A stretch of DNA of 64,000 bases from the NCBI RefSeq assembly GCF_017357245.1, contig NZ_CP071616.1, positions 124,001-188,000 of the forward strand, read 5' to 3'. A program made the translations under genes and the position numbers. Below are positions 52,083 through 61,141 of this stretch, one piece after another. The stretch is from Rhizobium bangladeshense (GTDB taxonomy: Bacteria; Pseudomonadota; Alphaproteobacteria; Rhizobiales; Rhizobiaceae). How positions within the stretch are numbered: position 1 is the stretch's first letter; each line of letters opens with the position of its first letter. The notes under the pieces are model-generated. The model was not told where the DNA came from. It saw only the letters and a list, made by a program, of their open reading frames with translations, and did not search any database.

Positions 52083-54367
52083 CCGGTTGTCGCCTCTCTG
52101 CTCCTGCGTTCCCGCGTCTCGATCGCCATGCGGGGACCTTTGCCGAATGTGTTCAGCCGCAGCGCGTTCGTGACTACGATGATCGATGATGTCGACATGG
52201 CTACCGCAGCGATGAGCGGCGTTGCCAGTCCGGCAATCGCAATCGGCACCGCCAGGACGTTGTAGCCGATGGCAAGCGCGAAGTTCTGCCGGATGAGGCT
52301 CGCGGATCTCCGCGCAATGGCGATCGCCTCTGGAACGGCGTCAAGGCGATCGTTGAAGAAGACAAGATCGGCCGCCTGCCGTCCGATGTCGGACGCTGTG
52401 GCAGGCGCCATTGAGACATGCGCGACGGCAAGCGCCGGAGCGTCGTTGATCCCGTCGCCGACCATGAGCACGCGACGGCCCTGGCCGCTCAGCCTCTGGC
52501 ATTCCTCGACCTTCTGCTTCGGCGTGAGCGTGCCCAATGCCACGTCGATCCCGAGAACCTTTGCGGTATTGTCGACGACAGCCCGCTTGTCCCCCGAGAC
52601 CATGAACGTGTCAAGACCGGCCGCGTCGAGCTTGCCGATGGTTTCGGCAGCTCCCGGGCGCAGCGTGTCGTCGAACAGGAAACGGGCCAAATGAATGCCG
52701 TTCTTCGACAGAATCACTTCCGAGAACGGGCTGTCGCCGTCTGGAGGTGCGAAACCGGCTCCGCGGGCGAATTTCGCGTTGCCGAGGCGGTAGACATCCG
52801 TCCCACGCCTTGCTTCCAGTCCGCCGCCCGGAATTTCCGCGACGCTGTCGAAGGACGACATAGGAGCGAGGTTCGTATCCCGAACCAGCGCCTGGGAAAG
52901 AGGGTGGCGCGAATGGATCGCCAATCCGCGGGCGATGACCGCGGCGTCCTCATCCACCGCCTCGGTCTTGATGAGGCGCGGTCTGCCCATCGTGACGGTG
53001 CCGGTTTTGTCGAAGGCTACAGTGTCTGCCTCGGCCAATCTTTCGAGCGCCGAGCCATCCTTGACCATGATGCCCTTCCGAAAAAGTTCGCCCGCTGCGA
53101 CGACCTGAACCACGGGAACCGCCAGACCCAATGCGCATGGGCAGGTGATGATCAGAACTGCAATTGCGACCAGCATCGCCTGTTTCCAGTCGCCGCCGAT
53201 AAAGCCCCAGGCAAGGAAAGAGATGAGCGCCAAAAGATGCACGGCCGGGGAATAAAGTGCGGCGGCACGATCGGCGATCCGGCGATAGCGGGCTCGTCCT
53301 CCCTCCGCGGCTTCCATCAATTCGATGATTTCCGATAGAAGTGAATCCTTCGCCACTTTCGTCGCCCGCAGGATGAGCGATCCGGTCAGATTCAACGCGC
53401 CCGAATTCACCGCGCTACCGTTGGCGACGGCGACCGGACTGCTTTCACCGGTGACGATAGAGAGATCCACGTCGCTCTCGCCGCTGACGACCATGCCGTC
53501 GACCGGGATGCGTTCGCCTGCTGCGATCGAGATGTGGTTTCCCACCGCAATCTCTTCCACCGGAACAAAGCGTCGCGATCCGTCCGGCATCATCAGCAGC
53601 GCCCCGCGCGGAGCCAGCCTCGCAAGTCCGTTGATCGCCGCGCGCGCTTTTTCCCGCATGATATGATCAAGTGTCCTGCCGATTAGCAGAAAGAACAGCA
53701 GAGAAACCGTAGCGTCGAACCATGCATGTTCGCCGTGATGAGCGGTCTCCCACAATGAAACTGCATAGGAGAGCGTCACGGCGAGCGAGATCGGAACGTC
53801 CATGTTGGTGCGCCCGCGCTTCAGCGCGTTCCAGGCCGATTTGAAGAAGAAGCGCCCCGCATAGATCAGCGCGGGGGCCGCGATCATCGCCGAAATCCAG
53901 TGAAACATGTCACGCGTCGCCGCATCTGCGCCCGACCAGACCGATACCGACAGCAACATGATGTTGGCGGCGGCGAAACCGGAAACCCCGACCGCAAGCA
54001 GAAGCTGATTTCTGGTCCTGTCGTTTTCGGGGGCTGCGGGTGTGAAAAGGTGTGCTCGATATCCGGCCGCATTGATTGCTGTAAGAATTTCGGACGGATC
54101 GGTTTCACGATCCTGGATGGTTTCCTCGTAGACGCAGGTCACTCTTCGCGCGGTGAGATTGACCCGAGCCCTCCTGACGAAGGCGAGTGCTGACAGCGCC
54201 TTTTCAATGGTCGAGATGCAGCCGCCGCAATGGACGTCGGGCACGCTGAGGTCCAGCTGGCGCAATCCTGCGCCGAGCGGATGACTGGCTAGGCGGGCCT
54301 CCTCTGCGCTGGATGACGTCGCGCTGAGGGCGAGCACGCTTTCCGTATCCATGGAGCAGCAGGTCAT
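52079..54367 (-). CDS. fixI: Copper-transporting P1B-type ATPase FixI/CcoI
   Basis: A 762-residue P-type ATPase. An N-terminal CC pair and an HMA domain with CGGC (residues 47-50) come first, then eight membrane segments with CPC (409-411), the phosphorylation Asp453 in DKTGTVTMG, TGES in the actuator domain and GDGINDAPAL near the C-terminus. It supplies copper for cytochrome cbb3 assembly. The start overlaps fixH and the stop overlaps fixS, so fixGHIS is tightly coupled. Confidence 0.95.
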   Translation of the reverse strand: MTCCSMDTESVLALSATSSSAEEARLASHPLGAGLRQLDLSVPDVHCGGCISTIEKALSALAFVRRARVNLTARRVTCVYEETIQDRETDPSEILTAINAAGYRAHLFTPAAPENDRTRNQLLLAVGVSGFAAANIMLLSVSVWSGADAATRDMFHWISAMIAAPALIYAGRFFFKSAWNALKRGRTNMDVPISLAVTLSYAVSLWETAHHGEHAWFDATVSLLFFLLIGRTLDHIMREKARAAINGLARLAPRGALLMMPDGSRRFVPVEEIAVGNHISIAAGERIPVDGMVVSGESDVDLSIVTGESSPVAVANGSAVNSGALNLTGSLILRATKVAKDSLLSEIIELMEAAEGGRARYRRIADRAAALYSPAVHLLALISFLAWGFIGGDWKQAMLVAIAVLIITCPCALGLAVPVVQVVAAGELFRKGIMVKDGSALERLAEADTVAFDKTGTVTMGRPRLIKTEAVDEDAAVIARGLAIHSRHPLSQALVRDTNLAPMSSFDSVAEIPGGGLEARRGTDVYRLGNAKFARGAGFAPPDGDSPFSEVILSKNGIHLARFLFDDTLRPGAAETIGKLDAAGLDTFMVSGDKRAVVDNTAKVLGIDVALGTLTPKQKVEECQRLSGQGRRVLMVGDGINDAPALAVAHVSMAPATASDIGRQAADLVFFNDRLDAVPEAIAIARRSASLIRQNFALAIGYNVLAVPIAIAGLATPLIAAVAMSTSSIIVVTNALRLNTFGKGPRMAIETRERRSREATTG

Positions 54368-54849
54368 TGCCCGAACTCCGCAGTATCGATGCGCTTGGCC
54401 TCATGCATAATGACCGCGCCGTTCCTCCTCGATGTGGCTTCGACGATCCAGTCGCCGACCGCGACCTCGTGGTCGGCTTCGAACCTGCCCTCACCCGTCT
54501 TCCGGAGCGTCAGGTGGAAATCCTCGTGATCGCCGACCGGGCGTTTGAAATTCAACGTGACCTCGTCGATGATCGCAGGCTCGCCGTTTCCGTCGTGGAT
54601 GTCGTAGCGGATCTCGCGGCCGTTGACGGAGAGAACGCCCTCGACGCCGGAGGCGGCCATCGCCTTCATCGCCGCGGCCTTGCCGTTGAATTCCTGACTG
54701 GCCACATAGGTGTTTTCGACGACCAGGCCGCTCCAGCTGGATGAGGCATAAAAGGCCATGGTGACGTTGACGGCGATCACCACGGCGAAGAATGCCGAAA
54801 TTGAAAGCAGCATGTGCAAGCCGGTAAAACCTCGAGGGGAAGCATTCAT
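54364..54849 (-). CDS. fixH: FixH/CcoH cbb3 assembly protein
   Basis: A 161-residue membrane-anchored protein. One span (MLLSISAFFAVVIAVNVTMAFY) is followed by SWSGLVVENTYVASQEFN, the signature of the FixH family, and a periplasmic beta-rich domain. It assists assembly of the cbb3 oxidase. The start overlaps the fixG stop and its stop overlaps fixI. Confidence 0.93.
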   Translation of the reverse strand: MNASPRGFTGLHMLLSISAFFAVVIAVNVTMAFYASSSWSGLVVENTYVASQEFNGKAAAMKAMAASGVEGVLSVNGREIRYDIHDGNGEPAIIDEVTLNFKRPVGDHEDFHLTLRKTGEGRFEADHEVAVGDWIVEATSRRNGAVIMHEAKRIDTAEFGQ

Positions 54850-56414
54850 TTCACGTCTCCCGGTGCGTTGAACGCCGCGCGATAGGTCGCCCGGTCGGAA
54901 TGGCCCGTATCTTCGATGACGAAAAGGAATTCATTGATCTCGGCCCCATCCGGCTTGCGCGTTACGAAGACCTTCAGCGTCGTGGCCGCGTCGGGTTCTG
55001 CACGGACCGTAAAGCTGCGGCCATCCTGCCTGCCGAACTCGGGGATGCGCATCGTCCCGCCCTCGAGCCCGACAAGAGTGAGGATCACATCCCGCGGCAT
55101 GGGCACCATGTTGAGGACACGAAGCGTGTAGCCGTTGCGGATGGAGCCATCGCTTTCCAGAACATATTGAGGGTTGCGATCATGGACGACGTTAAGTTCG
55201 AGCCGTTCGCGGAAGGCGAGATGGATGACCATGGCGATGCCGATCGATGCCCAGACGACGGCATAGAAGATGATTCTCGGACGAAAGATGATGCGCCAGT
55301 CAAAATGCCGGATTGCCGGAATGAAGCTTCCATCGTCATTTCGAACATTCGAGGGCTGGATAGCTGTCCGTCCTCCGTCCGTCGCAAGCGACATATTGCT
55401 CGAATACTCACTGAGCGTCGCATAGGCGATCAGGCCGCGAGGTTTTCCGAGCTTGTCCATGACGCCGTCACAAGCATCGATGCAGAGAGCGCATGTGATG
55501 CATTCCATCTGCTGTCCGTCGCGAATGTCGATTCCCATCGGACAGACCGCGACGCAGGCATTGCAATCCACGCAATCGCCGACCGGCAGGCCCTTTGCCT
55601 GGGCCTTCTTGGCGTGGCGCGACCTCTGCTCGCCGCGCCAGTCATTATACGTGACGACAAGCGAATTCTCGTCCAGCATCGCGCCCTGGATGCGCGGCCA
55701 CGGGCACATATAGGTGCACACCTGCTCGCGCATGAGGCCGCCAAGCACATAGGTCGTGGCGGTCAGGATGGCGACCGTCGCATAGGCCGCTGGAGGAGCA
55801 CTGCCGGCAAATAGCGACGCCGCCAGGCTCGGTGCGTCAGCGAAATAGAAGATCCATGCGCCGCCGGTGGCGGCGCCGATCAGAAGCCAGATCGCATGCT
55901 TGATCACCCGCTTCCGCAACTTGTCGAAGGTGAAGGGGCCGCCGTCGAGCTTCATTCGCGCGTTTCGATCGCCTTCGATGGCGCGTTCGACGACGAGGAA
56001 GAGATCGACCCAGACGGTCTGCGGGCAGGCGTAGCCGCACCAGGCGCGGCCCACCGCGGCGGTGACGAGAAAGAGGCCAAATCCGGCCATGACGAGCAAG
56101 CCCGCGACATAGTAGAATTCCTGGGGCCAGATTTCGATGAAGAAAAAGAAGAAGCGCCGCGAGGAGAGGTCGACGAGGATTGCCTGATCGGGCGCGTAGG
56201 GACCGCGATCCCAGCGGATCCAGGGCGCCAGGTAATAAATGCCGAGCGTGATCAGCATCACGATCCATTTGAACCGGCGGAACTGGCCCTCGGCGCGCTT
56301 TGGAAATATCTTCTTGCGCGGCGCATAAAGAGGCTGCCGATTACGACGGGCGTTGACCGGCTCGACGCTGACACGCTCGATGTCATTTGGATCTGGGGCG
56401 GTGTAAAGGTTCAT
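54846..56414 (-). CDS. fixG: FixG/CcoG iron-sulfur membrane protein
   Basis: A 522-residue polytopic protein with two 4Fe-4S clusters: CVDCNACVAVCPMGIDI and CITCALCIDACD, after an N-terminal region with about five membrane spans and the CGYACPQTVW motif. FixG/CcoG is a cupric reductase in cbb3 biogenesis in other proteobacteria. It is the first gene of fixGHIS-crp. A perfect FixK/FNR box lies 54 bases before the start. Confidence 0.95.
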   Translation of the reverse strand: MNLYTAPDPNDIERVSVEPVNARRNRQPLYAPRKKIFPKRAEGQFRRFKWIVMLITLGIYYLAPWIRWDRGPYAPDQAILVDLSSRRFFFFFIEIWPQEFYYVAGLLVMAGFGLFLVTAAVGRAWCGYACPQTVWVDLFLVVERAIEGDRNARMKLDGGPFTFDKLRKRVIKHAIWLLIGAATGGAWIFYFADAPSLAASLFAGSAPPAAYATVAILTATTYVLGGLMREQVCTYMCPWPRIQGAMLDENSLVVTYNDWRGEQRSRHAKKAQAKGLPVGDCVDCNACVAVCPMGIDIRDGQQMECITCALCIDACDGVMDKLGKPRGLIAYATLSEYSSNMSLATDGGRTAIQPSNVRNDDGSFIPAIRHFDWRIIFRPRIIFYAVVWASIGIAMVIHLAFRERLELNVVHDRNPQYVLESDGSIRNGYTLRVLNMVPMPRDVILTLVGLEGGTMRIPEFGRQDGRSFTVRAEPDAATTLKVFVTRKPDGAEINEFLFVIEDTGHSDRATYRAAFNAPGDVK

Positions 56415-56467
56415 GGGAGCTGTCCGGTGTTCGCCCGCTCTTGTCCCACCCGCGGCGCATCAATTCC

Positions 56468-56481
56468 TTGATCCAGATCAA
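56468..56481 (-). promoter_or_regulatory. FixK/FNR box upstream of fixG
   Basis: TTGATCCAGATCAA is a perfect consensus anaerobox placed 54 bases before the fixG start. Confidence 0.85.
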
Positions 56482-56501
56482 GAAATGACCTCCGGAAACA
56501 A

Positions 56502-56535
56502 AAAGGGCCACGCCCTGGGGTAAAGGGCGTGGCCG
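56502..56535 (-). terminator. Rho-independent terminator after fixNOQP
   Basis: GGCCACGCCC and GGGCGTGGCC are perfect ten-base arms around a nine-base loop, followed on the minus strand by CTTTTTGTTT. It separates the fixNOQP unit from fixGHIS. Confidence 0.8.
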
Positions 56536-56586
56536 GAGGACAGCGGGGGAGAAACACCGCTGGAATGTCCTCGACAGGAGTTGAAA

Positions 56587-56772
56587 CTACCGGCTTGTCT
56601 GCCTGTGATCCTTGAGGCAGATCAAGCTGACGATCGAATTGCCGATCTTTGCCGGATCGTCCTGTTCGGCAGACGGAGGCATCGCCTTTGCGCGTGCCGA
56701 AACACGCGACCGAATGGCGGCGCGCGGTGTGCCGTAGAGGCCGAGGATCGGGTTGTGGTCGTGGGACGTCAT
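56587..56772 (-). CDS. Possible 61-residue protein after fixP
   Basis: A frame starting MTSHDHNPILGLYGTPRAA with an excellent AAGGAG seven bases upstream, immediately after the normal fixP stop. It has no membrane segment and matches no family I know. It happens to be in the same frame as the unshifted upstream part of fixP. It lies before the terminator, so it would be cotranscribed. An FNR-like half-match (TTGAGGCAGATCAA, 56612-56625) falls within it. Confidence 0.45.
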   Translation of the reverse strand: MTSHDHNPILGLYGTPRAAIRSRVSARAKAMPPSAEQDDPAKIGNSIVSLICLKDHRQTSR

Positions 56773-56782
56773 CAATCTCTCC

Positions 56783-57645
56783 TTAGGTCCCGCCGCCAAG
56801 CGAATGAACGAAAATGGTGAGCTCCTTGACGGTCGTGTCCCCCAGGCGTTCTGCCCAGGCAGGCATGACGCCATGCTTGGGGAGGCAATCTGGCGAATGA
56901 TGGCGTCTTCGCCGCGCGTTTTCAGCCAGATCGCGTCGGCAAGATCCGGAGCACCCATTTCCGACTTTCCTTTGGCATCTTCGCCGTGACATGCGGCGCA
57001 GTTGTCGAGGAAGAGCTGCTTTCCGGCCTCCGCGAGAGCGGGGTCCGAGGGCGTATTGGTCAGTCCCCAGACATAAGCGGCGACCTGTCGCATCTGGACA
57101 GGCTCCAGAACATCGGTGAAGGCAGGCATCTCGGAAGCGTGCGTTTCGGCATCGGACTCGGAGCGGACCCCGTGGGCGATCGTGGCCTGGATGGCTTCCA
57201 GGTCGCCGCCCCACAGCCAGTCGTCGTCGTTAAGGTTTGGAAAGCCGAGGCCGCCGCTCGCCCCGGAGCCATGACAGGGCGCGCAGTTGACTTTGAATGC
57301 CGAGGCACCGCCGGCTATGGCGAATTCACGAAGGGTAGGATCGGCGTCGATCTCCCGCACTGTCTTTGCCGCGATGAGGTCATGAAACTGCGTCTGGGAC
57401 GCTTTGGCCAGATCCAGATCCTGCTGCAGCTCCGCGCGAGTGGAGTAACCGAGATAGCCTTTTGTGGCGGAAGTAATCATCGGGATCGCGGGATATGCGA
57501 TCGCATAGCCAATCGCCCAGAGAATGGTGGCGTAGAAGGTCCACACCCACCAGCGGGGCATGGGATTGTTAAGCTCGCGGATGCCGTCCCATTCATGTCC
57601 GGTCGTTTCGACGCCGCTCAATTCATCGATATGTTTTTCCGACAT
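56783..57645 (-). pseudogene. fixP: cbb3 oxidase dihaem subunit FixP with a frameshift in the C-terminal haem domain
   Basis: FixP is the membrane-anchored dihaem cytochrome c subunit of cbb3 oxidase. Anchor WVWTFYATILWAIGYAIAYP, first haem motif CAPCH (121-125) and second CAACH (216-220) are intact. After residue 255 the frame is lost: one extra base in the run 56879-56882 would restore the family ending, KHGVMPAWAERLG through FVHSLGGGT, with TAA at 56783, giving 287 residues. As read, the axial Met of the second haem is lost and translation runs on to 56587 as a 352-residue protein. Real mutation or homopolymer sequencing error cannot be told apart here. Confidence 0.9.
56879..56882 (-). 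other. Frameshift site in fixP
   Basis: Four G on the plus strand (CCCC on the coding strand, in TCC CCA AGC) where five would restore TCC CCC AAG CAT and the conserved FixP ending. Confidence 0.75.
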
Positions 57646-57646
57646 C

Positions 57647-57799
57647 TCAATCGTCCTTCAAGGGAATATCCGCGGCTTCTTTCGCCGTCTGCTTGCTGCC
57701 TGGGCGAAGGGTGAACACGACCACGCCGACGAAGAATGCCGCCATCGCCAGGAGGCCCCAGCTGTCCGCGAAGTGTCTCATTGCAGTGTAGGTTTCCAT
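57647..57799 (-). CDS. fixQ: cbb3 oxidase subunit FixQ/CcoQ
   Basis: A 50-residue single-span protein: METYTAMRHFADSWGLLAM followed by AAFFVGVVVFTLRPGSK. Length, span and position between fixO and fixP identify it as CcoQ, which stabilises the oxidase complex. It starts eight bases after fixO and ends one base before the fixP ATG. Too small for most gene lists. Confidence 0.92.
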   Translation of the reverse strand: METYTAMRHFADSWGLLAMAAFFVGVVVFTLRPGSKQTAKEAADIPLKDD

Positions 57800-57807
57800 G
57801 GATCACC

Positions 57808-58542
57808 TCAACGGTAGCCGGTCGCGTCGTCATAGGTCGAAAAATCGACCAGGGTCCCGAGCATCTGCAGGTAGGACACCAGGGCGTCCATTTCGGTCAG
57901 CTTGGCCGGATCGCCGTCGAAATCGCCGACCTTCGCCTTCGGATAGCGTTCGAGGAGGGCAGTCGTGTCGGCATTGGGATCGGCTTGAGCCCTCATGTCA
58001 GCCTCCGCGTTCGCCAGCATGTCGTCATTGTAAGGCACGCCCACGTGCTCATTGGCCTTGAGGTCCATTCCGACACCCTTGACCGTCACTTCCTGCTCCT
58101 TGAGGAAGGCGTAGCTCGGCATAATCGATTCCGGCACGACCGCCCGTGGCTCCGCGAGATGCTGCACGTGCCATTCGTTCGAATAGCGGCCGCCGACGCG
58201 GGCAAGATCCGGCCCGGTCCGCTTGGATCCCCACTGGAACGGATGGTCGTACATGGATTCCGCGGCCAGCGAATAATGGCCGTAGCGTTCGACTTCGTCG
58301 CGGAATGGCCGGATCATCTGGCTGTGGCAGAGATAGCAGCCTTCACGGATGTAGACGTTCCGTCCAGCGAGCTCCAGCGGCGTGTAAGGCCGCATGCCCT
58401 CCACTTTCTCGATCGTGTTCTGCAGGTAAAACAGCGGGGCGATTTCGACGATGCCGCCGATGCTGACGACGAGCAGCGAGCCGACCAGAAGAAGCGTCGC
58501 GTTCTTTTCGAGGATCTTATGTTTATCCAATATCGATGCCAT
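57808..58542 (-). CDS. fixO: cbb3 oxidase monohaem subunit FixO/CcoO
   Basis: A 244-residue cytochrome c subunit with an N-terminal membrane anchor ([23 protein letters not shown]) and one haem motif CYLCH (69-73) with the axial Met in IMPSYAF. It passes electrons to FixN in the periplasm. It begins eight bases after fixN and precedes fixQ. Confidence 0.95.
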   Translation of the reverse strand: MASILDKHKILEKNATLLLVGSLLVVSIGGIVEIAPLFYLQNTIEKVEGMRPYTPLELAGRNVYIREGCYLCHSQMIRPFRDEVERYGHYSLAAESMYDHPFQWGSKRTGPDLARVGGRYSNEWHVQHLAEPRAVVPESIMPSYAFLKEQEVTVKGVGMDLKANEHVGVPYNDDMLANAEADMRAQADPNADTTALLERYPKAKVGDFDGDPAKLTEMDALVSYLQMLGTLVDFSTYDDATGYR

Positions 58543-58550
58543 GTCTCACC

Positions 58551-60173
58551 TCATTCGGCAGGCTGTGCTTGGGGCACGAAAGTGGTCGGGATTGCGGCTT
58601 CGTCGCGCAGATGGCCGCGGATCGTCATGAACACGTTCCAGGCCATGACGAGGCCACCTGCTAGATAAAGCGCTCCGCCGGCCGCGCGCAGCACGTAGTA
58701 GGGGATCATCGCCGCAACAGTTTCGGCAAAGGAATAGACGAGGAAGCCCTGGGAATTGTATTCTCGCCACATCAGCCCCTGCTGTATGCCGGCAACCCAG
58801 AGCACGGCGGCGTAAACGACAATGCCGAGCGTTGCGAGCCAGAAGTGCCAGTTGACCATCCGCAGGCTGTAGAGACGCTCGCGCCCCCACAGTTTCGGCG
58901 TCAGGTAGTAGATCGCCCCGAAGGTGATCATCCCGACCCAGCCGAGCGCGCCGGAATGCACATGGCCGATCGTCCATTCGGTATAGTGACTGAGTGAATT
59001 GACCGCCTTGACCGACATCATCGGGCCCTCGAAGGTCGACATGCCGTAAAAGGCGATGGCGACGATCATCATCCGGATGATCGGGTCCGTGCGGATCTTA
59101 TCCCAGGCGCCGGACAGCGTCATAAGGCCGTTGATCATGCCGCCCCAGGAGGGCATCCAGAGCATGACCGAGAAAACCATGCCGAGCGTCTGGGCCCAGT
59201 CCGGTAGCGCCGTGTAATGCAGATGATGCGGTCCGGCCCAGATATACATAAAAATTAGGGCCCAGAAGTGGATGATCGAAAGCCGGTACGAATAGACCGG
59301 CCGATTCGCCTGCTTCGGTACGAAGTAGTACATCATGCCGAGGAAGCCGGCGGTAAGGAAAAAGCCGACGGCATTGTGGCCGTACCACCATTGCGTCAGC
59401 GCATCCTGAACGCCCGAGAAAAGAGAATAGCTCTTGGAACCGAGCAAGGAAGCAGGAACTGCAAGGTTGTTGACTACATGCAGCATCGCAATGGTAACGA
59501 TGAAGCCGAGATAGAACCAGTTCGCCACGTAGATGTGCGGTTCTCTGCGCTTCAGGATCGTTCCGAGATAGACGGCGAGATAGGCGACCCAGACGATCGT
59601 CAGCCACAGGTCGACATACCATTCAGGCTCGGCATATTCGCGGGCCTGGGTGATGCCGAGGACGTAACCGGTCGCCGCCATAACGATGAAAAGCTGGTAG
59701 CCCCAGAAGACGAACCAAGCAAGGTTGCCGCCGAAGAGACGCGCGCGACAGGTACGCTGCACGACGTAAAAGGACGTCATGATCAACGCGTTGCCGCCGA
59801 AGGCGAAGATCACCGCCGACGTGTGAACCGGCCGTAACCTTCCGAAATTGAGATAGGGCGCGATGTTGAGGTCGGGAAAGGCCAGCTGCAGCGCGACAAC
59901 GACGCCGACGAGGAAGCCGACCACGCCCCAGAATACCGTAGCGATCAGGCCGTAGCGGACCACTTCGTCGAAATAGCCCGATAGGTCCACTTTCCGCCGT
60001 TGGTCCGCCGGTGCGAAGTCGACCTTCCTGACAAGGAGCAGGGTTCCCGCAACGAGGCAGAAGCTGAGTATGCCCATATGGATCGCAAAGAGATGATCGT
60101 GCGCAAATGCGGCTCCAAGCAGCGCTAGAAACGCCGCGACCGCGAGCATCATCGTTTCCGTGGTGTAATTCAT
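58551..60173 (-). CDS. fixN: cbb3 oxidase catalytic subunit FixN/CcoN
   Basis: A 540-residue haem-copper oxidase subunit I with about twelve spans. Haem and copper ligands are seen in [28 protein letters not shown] (with the cross-linked Tyr-type segment), AGPHHLHYT, and [10 protein letters not shown]. It reduces oxygen at very low concentration, as needed in root nodules. It is the first gene of fixNOQP; a perfect FixK/FNR box lies 89 bases upstream in the region shared with fixK. Confidence 0.96.
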   Translation of the reverse strand: MNYTTETMMLAVAAFLALLGAAFAHDHLFAIHMGILSFCLVAGTLLLVRKVDFAPADQRRKVDLSGYFDEVVRYGLIATVFWGVVGFLVGVVVALQLAFPDLNIAPYLNFGRLRPVHTSAVIFAFGGNALIMTSFYVVQRTCRARLFGGNLAWFVFWGYQLFIVMAATGYVLGITQAREYAEPEWYVDLWLTIVWVAYLAVYLGTILKRREPHIYVANWFYLGFIVTIAMLHVVNNLAVPASLLGSKSYSLFSGVQDALTQWWYGHNAVGFFLTAGFLGMMYYFVPKQANRPVYSYRLSIIHFWALIFMYIWAGPHHLHYTALPDWAQTLGMVFSVMLWMPSWGGMINGLMTLSGAWDKIRTDPIIRMMIVAIAFYGMSTFEGPMMSVKAVNSLSHYTEWTIGHVHSGALGWVGMITFGAIYYLTPKLWGRERLYSLRMVNWHFWLATLGIVVYAAVLWVAGIQQGLMWREYNSQGFLVYSFAETVAAMIPYYVLRAAGGALYLAGGLVMAWNVFMTIRGHLRDEAAIPTTFVPQAQPAE

Positions 60174-60261
60174 GATGTCGTCCCCAGTGCAAAGACGACC
60201 GCCCCGCGGCCGGCTTTCTCGTGCTTCGAGGCAGGACTGTCATGAAGCCGGCAACGGCTCC

Positions 60262-60275
60262 TTGATCTACATCAA
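60262..60275 (-). promoter_or_regulatory. FixK/FNR box between fixN and fixK
   Basis: TTGATCTACATCAA is a perfect consensus site 89 bases before fixN. It is symmetrical, so it could also affect the divergent fixK. Confidence 0.85.
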
Positions 60276-60309
60276 CAAGGCGACCCCAAGCCGCGGACCA
60301 ACCGCCGCT

Positions 60310-60325
60310 GTTACATACTGTTACA
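60310..60325 (+). promoter_or_regulatory. K-box (FxkR site) upstream of fixK
   Basis: GTTACA-TACT-GTTACA is a tandem hexamer repeat with a four-base gap, 84 bases before the fixK start. This is the K-box arrangement I recall for the response regulator FxkR in R. etli, which links hybrid FixL to fixK expression. Confidence 0.75.
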
Positions 60326-60409
60326 ATCTTTCACCCTTTCGCACCGTCCGCTCATCTGCTTGTGACGCAGCAGCTTTCTACTGGCCCCACTGCCACGAGG
60401 GACACGACG

Positions 60410-61141
60410 ATGCTGATGCAGAACAACCACGCGTTCGACCATGTCGAGAAAACGGGCGAAGCCATTGATGCCGGTCAATCGCTTTCATGTCTCTTCCTGA
60501 GTTCGGCGGCGGAACCCGTCTCAGCCGGCAAGGCAATTTGTTGGGAGGGCGACAAGGCGAAACATCTCTTCCAGGTGGAAGAGGGCGTCGTTCGCCTCCA
60601 TCGCATCATCGGCGAAGGTCGCCGGGTGATCACCGCATTCCTTTTCGCCGGCGATCTCATCGGCGCCTCCTTACAAAATGATTTTATTTTCACGGCCGAG
60701 GCCGTGACCGAATGCAAGATCCGGCGCATGTCGCGGAAGAGCTTCCACGAAGAAGTCGCCCGGTCCGAAGCGCTCGTCCCGGCCTACATCTCCCTACTTT
60801 GTCAGGAGGCGGCCGCCGCACATGAACAGATGGTGCTGTTGTCGAAGAAGAATGCCGAGGAGCGCCTCTGCAGCTTCATCGTCAAGCTTGCATCCCGCCG
60901 CAACCCGCGGCCGCGCCAAGGGCTCGTGCGCGTTCCTATGAACCGCCAGGACATTGCAGATCATCTCGGCCTGACCATCGAGACGGTGTCTCGCACGATC
61001 ACGAAACTGGCTTCGCGCAACATCGTTATTCCCGAGGGCAGGCACGACCTGCGGATCGTCAATCTCCCCCGGCTGATACAGTTATCAGGCGACGCTGATG
61101 ATTTTTCTGATGATTCCTGTCATAGGGTCAAGCTGCACTGA
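60410..61141 (+). CDS. fixK: FixK, Crp/Fnr-family activator of microaerobic genes
   Basis: A 243-residue Crp/Fnr regulator without the N-terminal cysteine cluster of FnrN, hence FixK type. The barrel (CWEGDKAKHLFQVEEGVVRLH) is followed by the dimer helix and a helix-turn-helix NRQDIADHLGLTIETVSRTI whose Glu-xx-Ser-Arg reads TTGAT half-sites. It should activate the fix, hemA and related promoters listed here. ATG 60410 with GAGG upstream is preferred to GTG 60362. Its TGA overlaps the hybrid fixL ATG by one base. Confidence 0.92.
   Translation: MLMQNNHAFDHVEKTGEAIDAGQSLSCLFLSSAAEPVSAGKAICWEGDKAKHLFQVEEGVVRLHRIIGEGRRVITAFLFAGDLIGASLQNDFIFTAEAVTECKIRRMSRKSFHEEVARSEALVPAYISLLCQEAAAAHEQMVLLSKKNAEERLCSFIVKLASRRNPRPRQGLVRVPMNRQDIADHLGLTIETVSRTITKLASRNIVIPEGRHDLRIVNLPRLIQLSGDADDFSDDSCHRVKLH

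Noticed and set aside
56612..56625. TTGAGGCAGATCAA as a second fixG anaerobox
   Set aside because: Nine-of-ten match, but it lies about 200 bases from fixG, on the far side of the terminator and inside a possible small gene; the perfect site at 56468 suffices.
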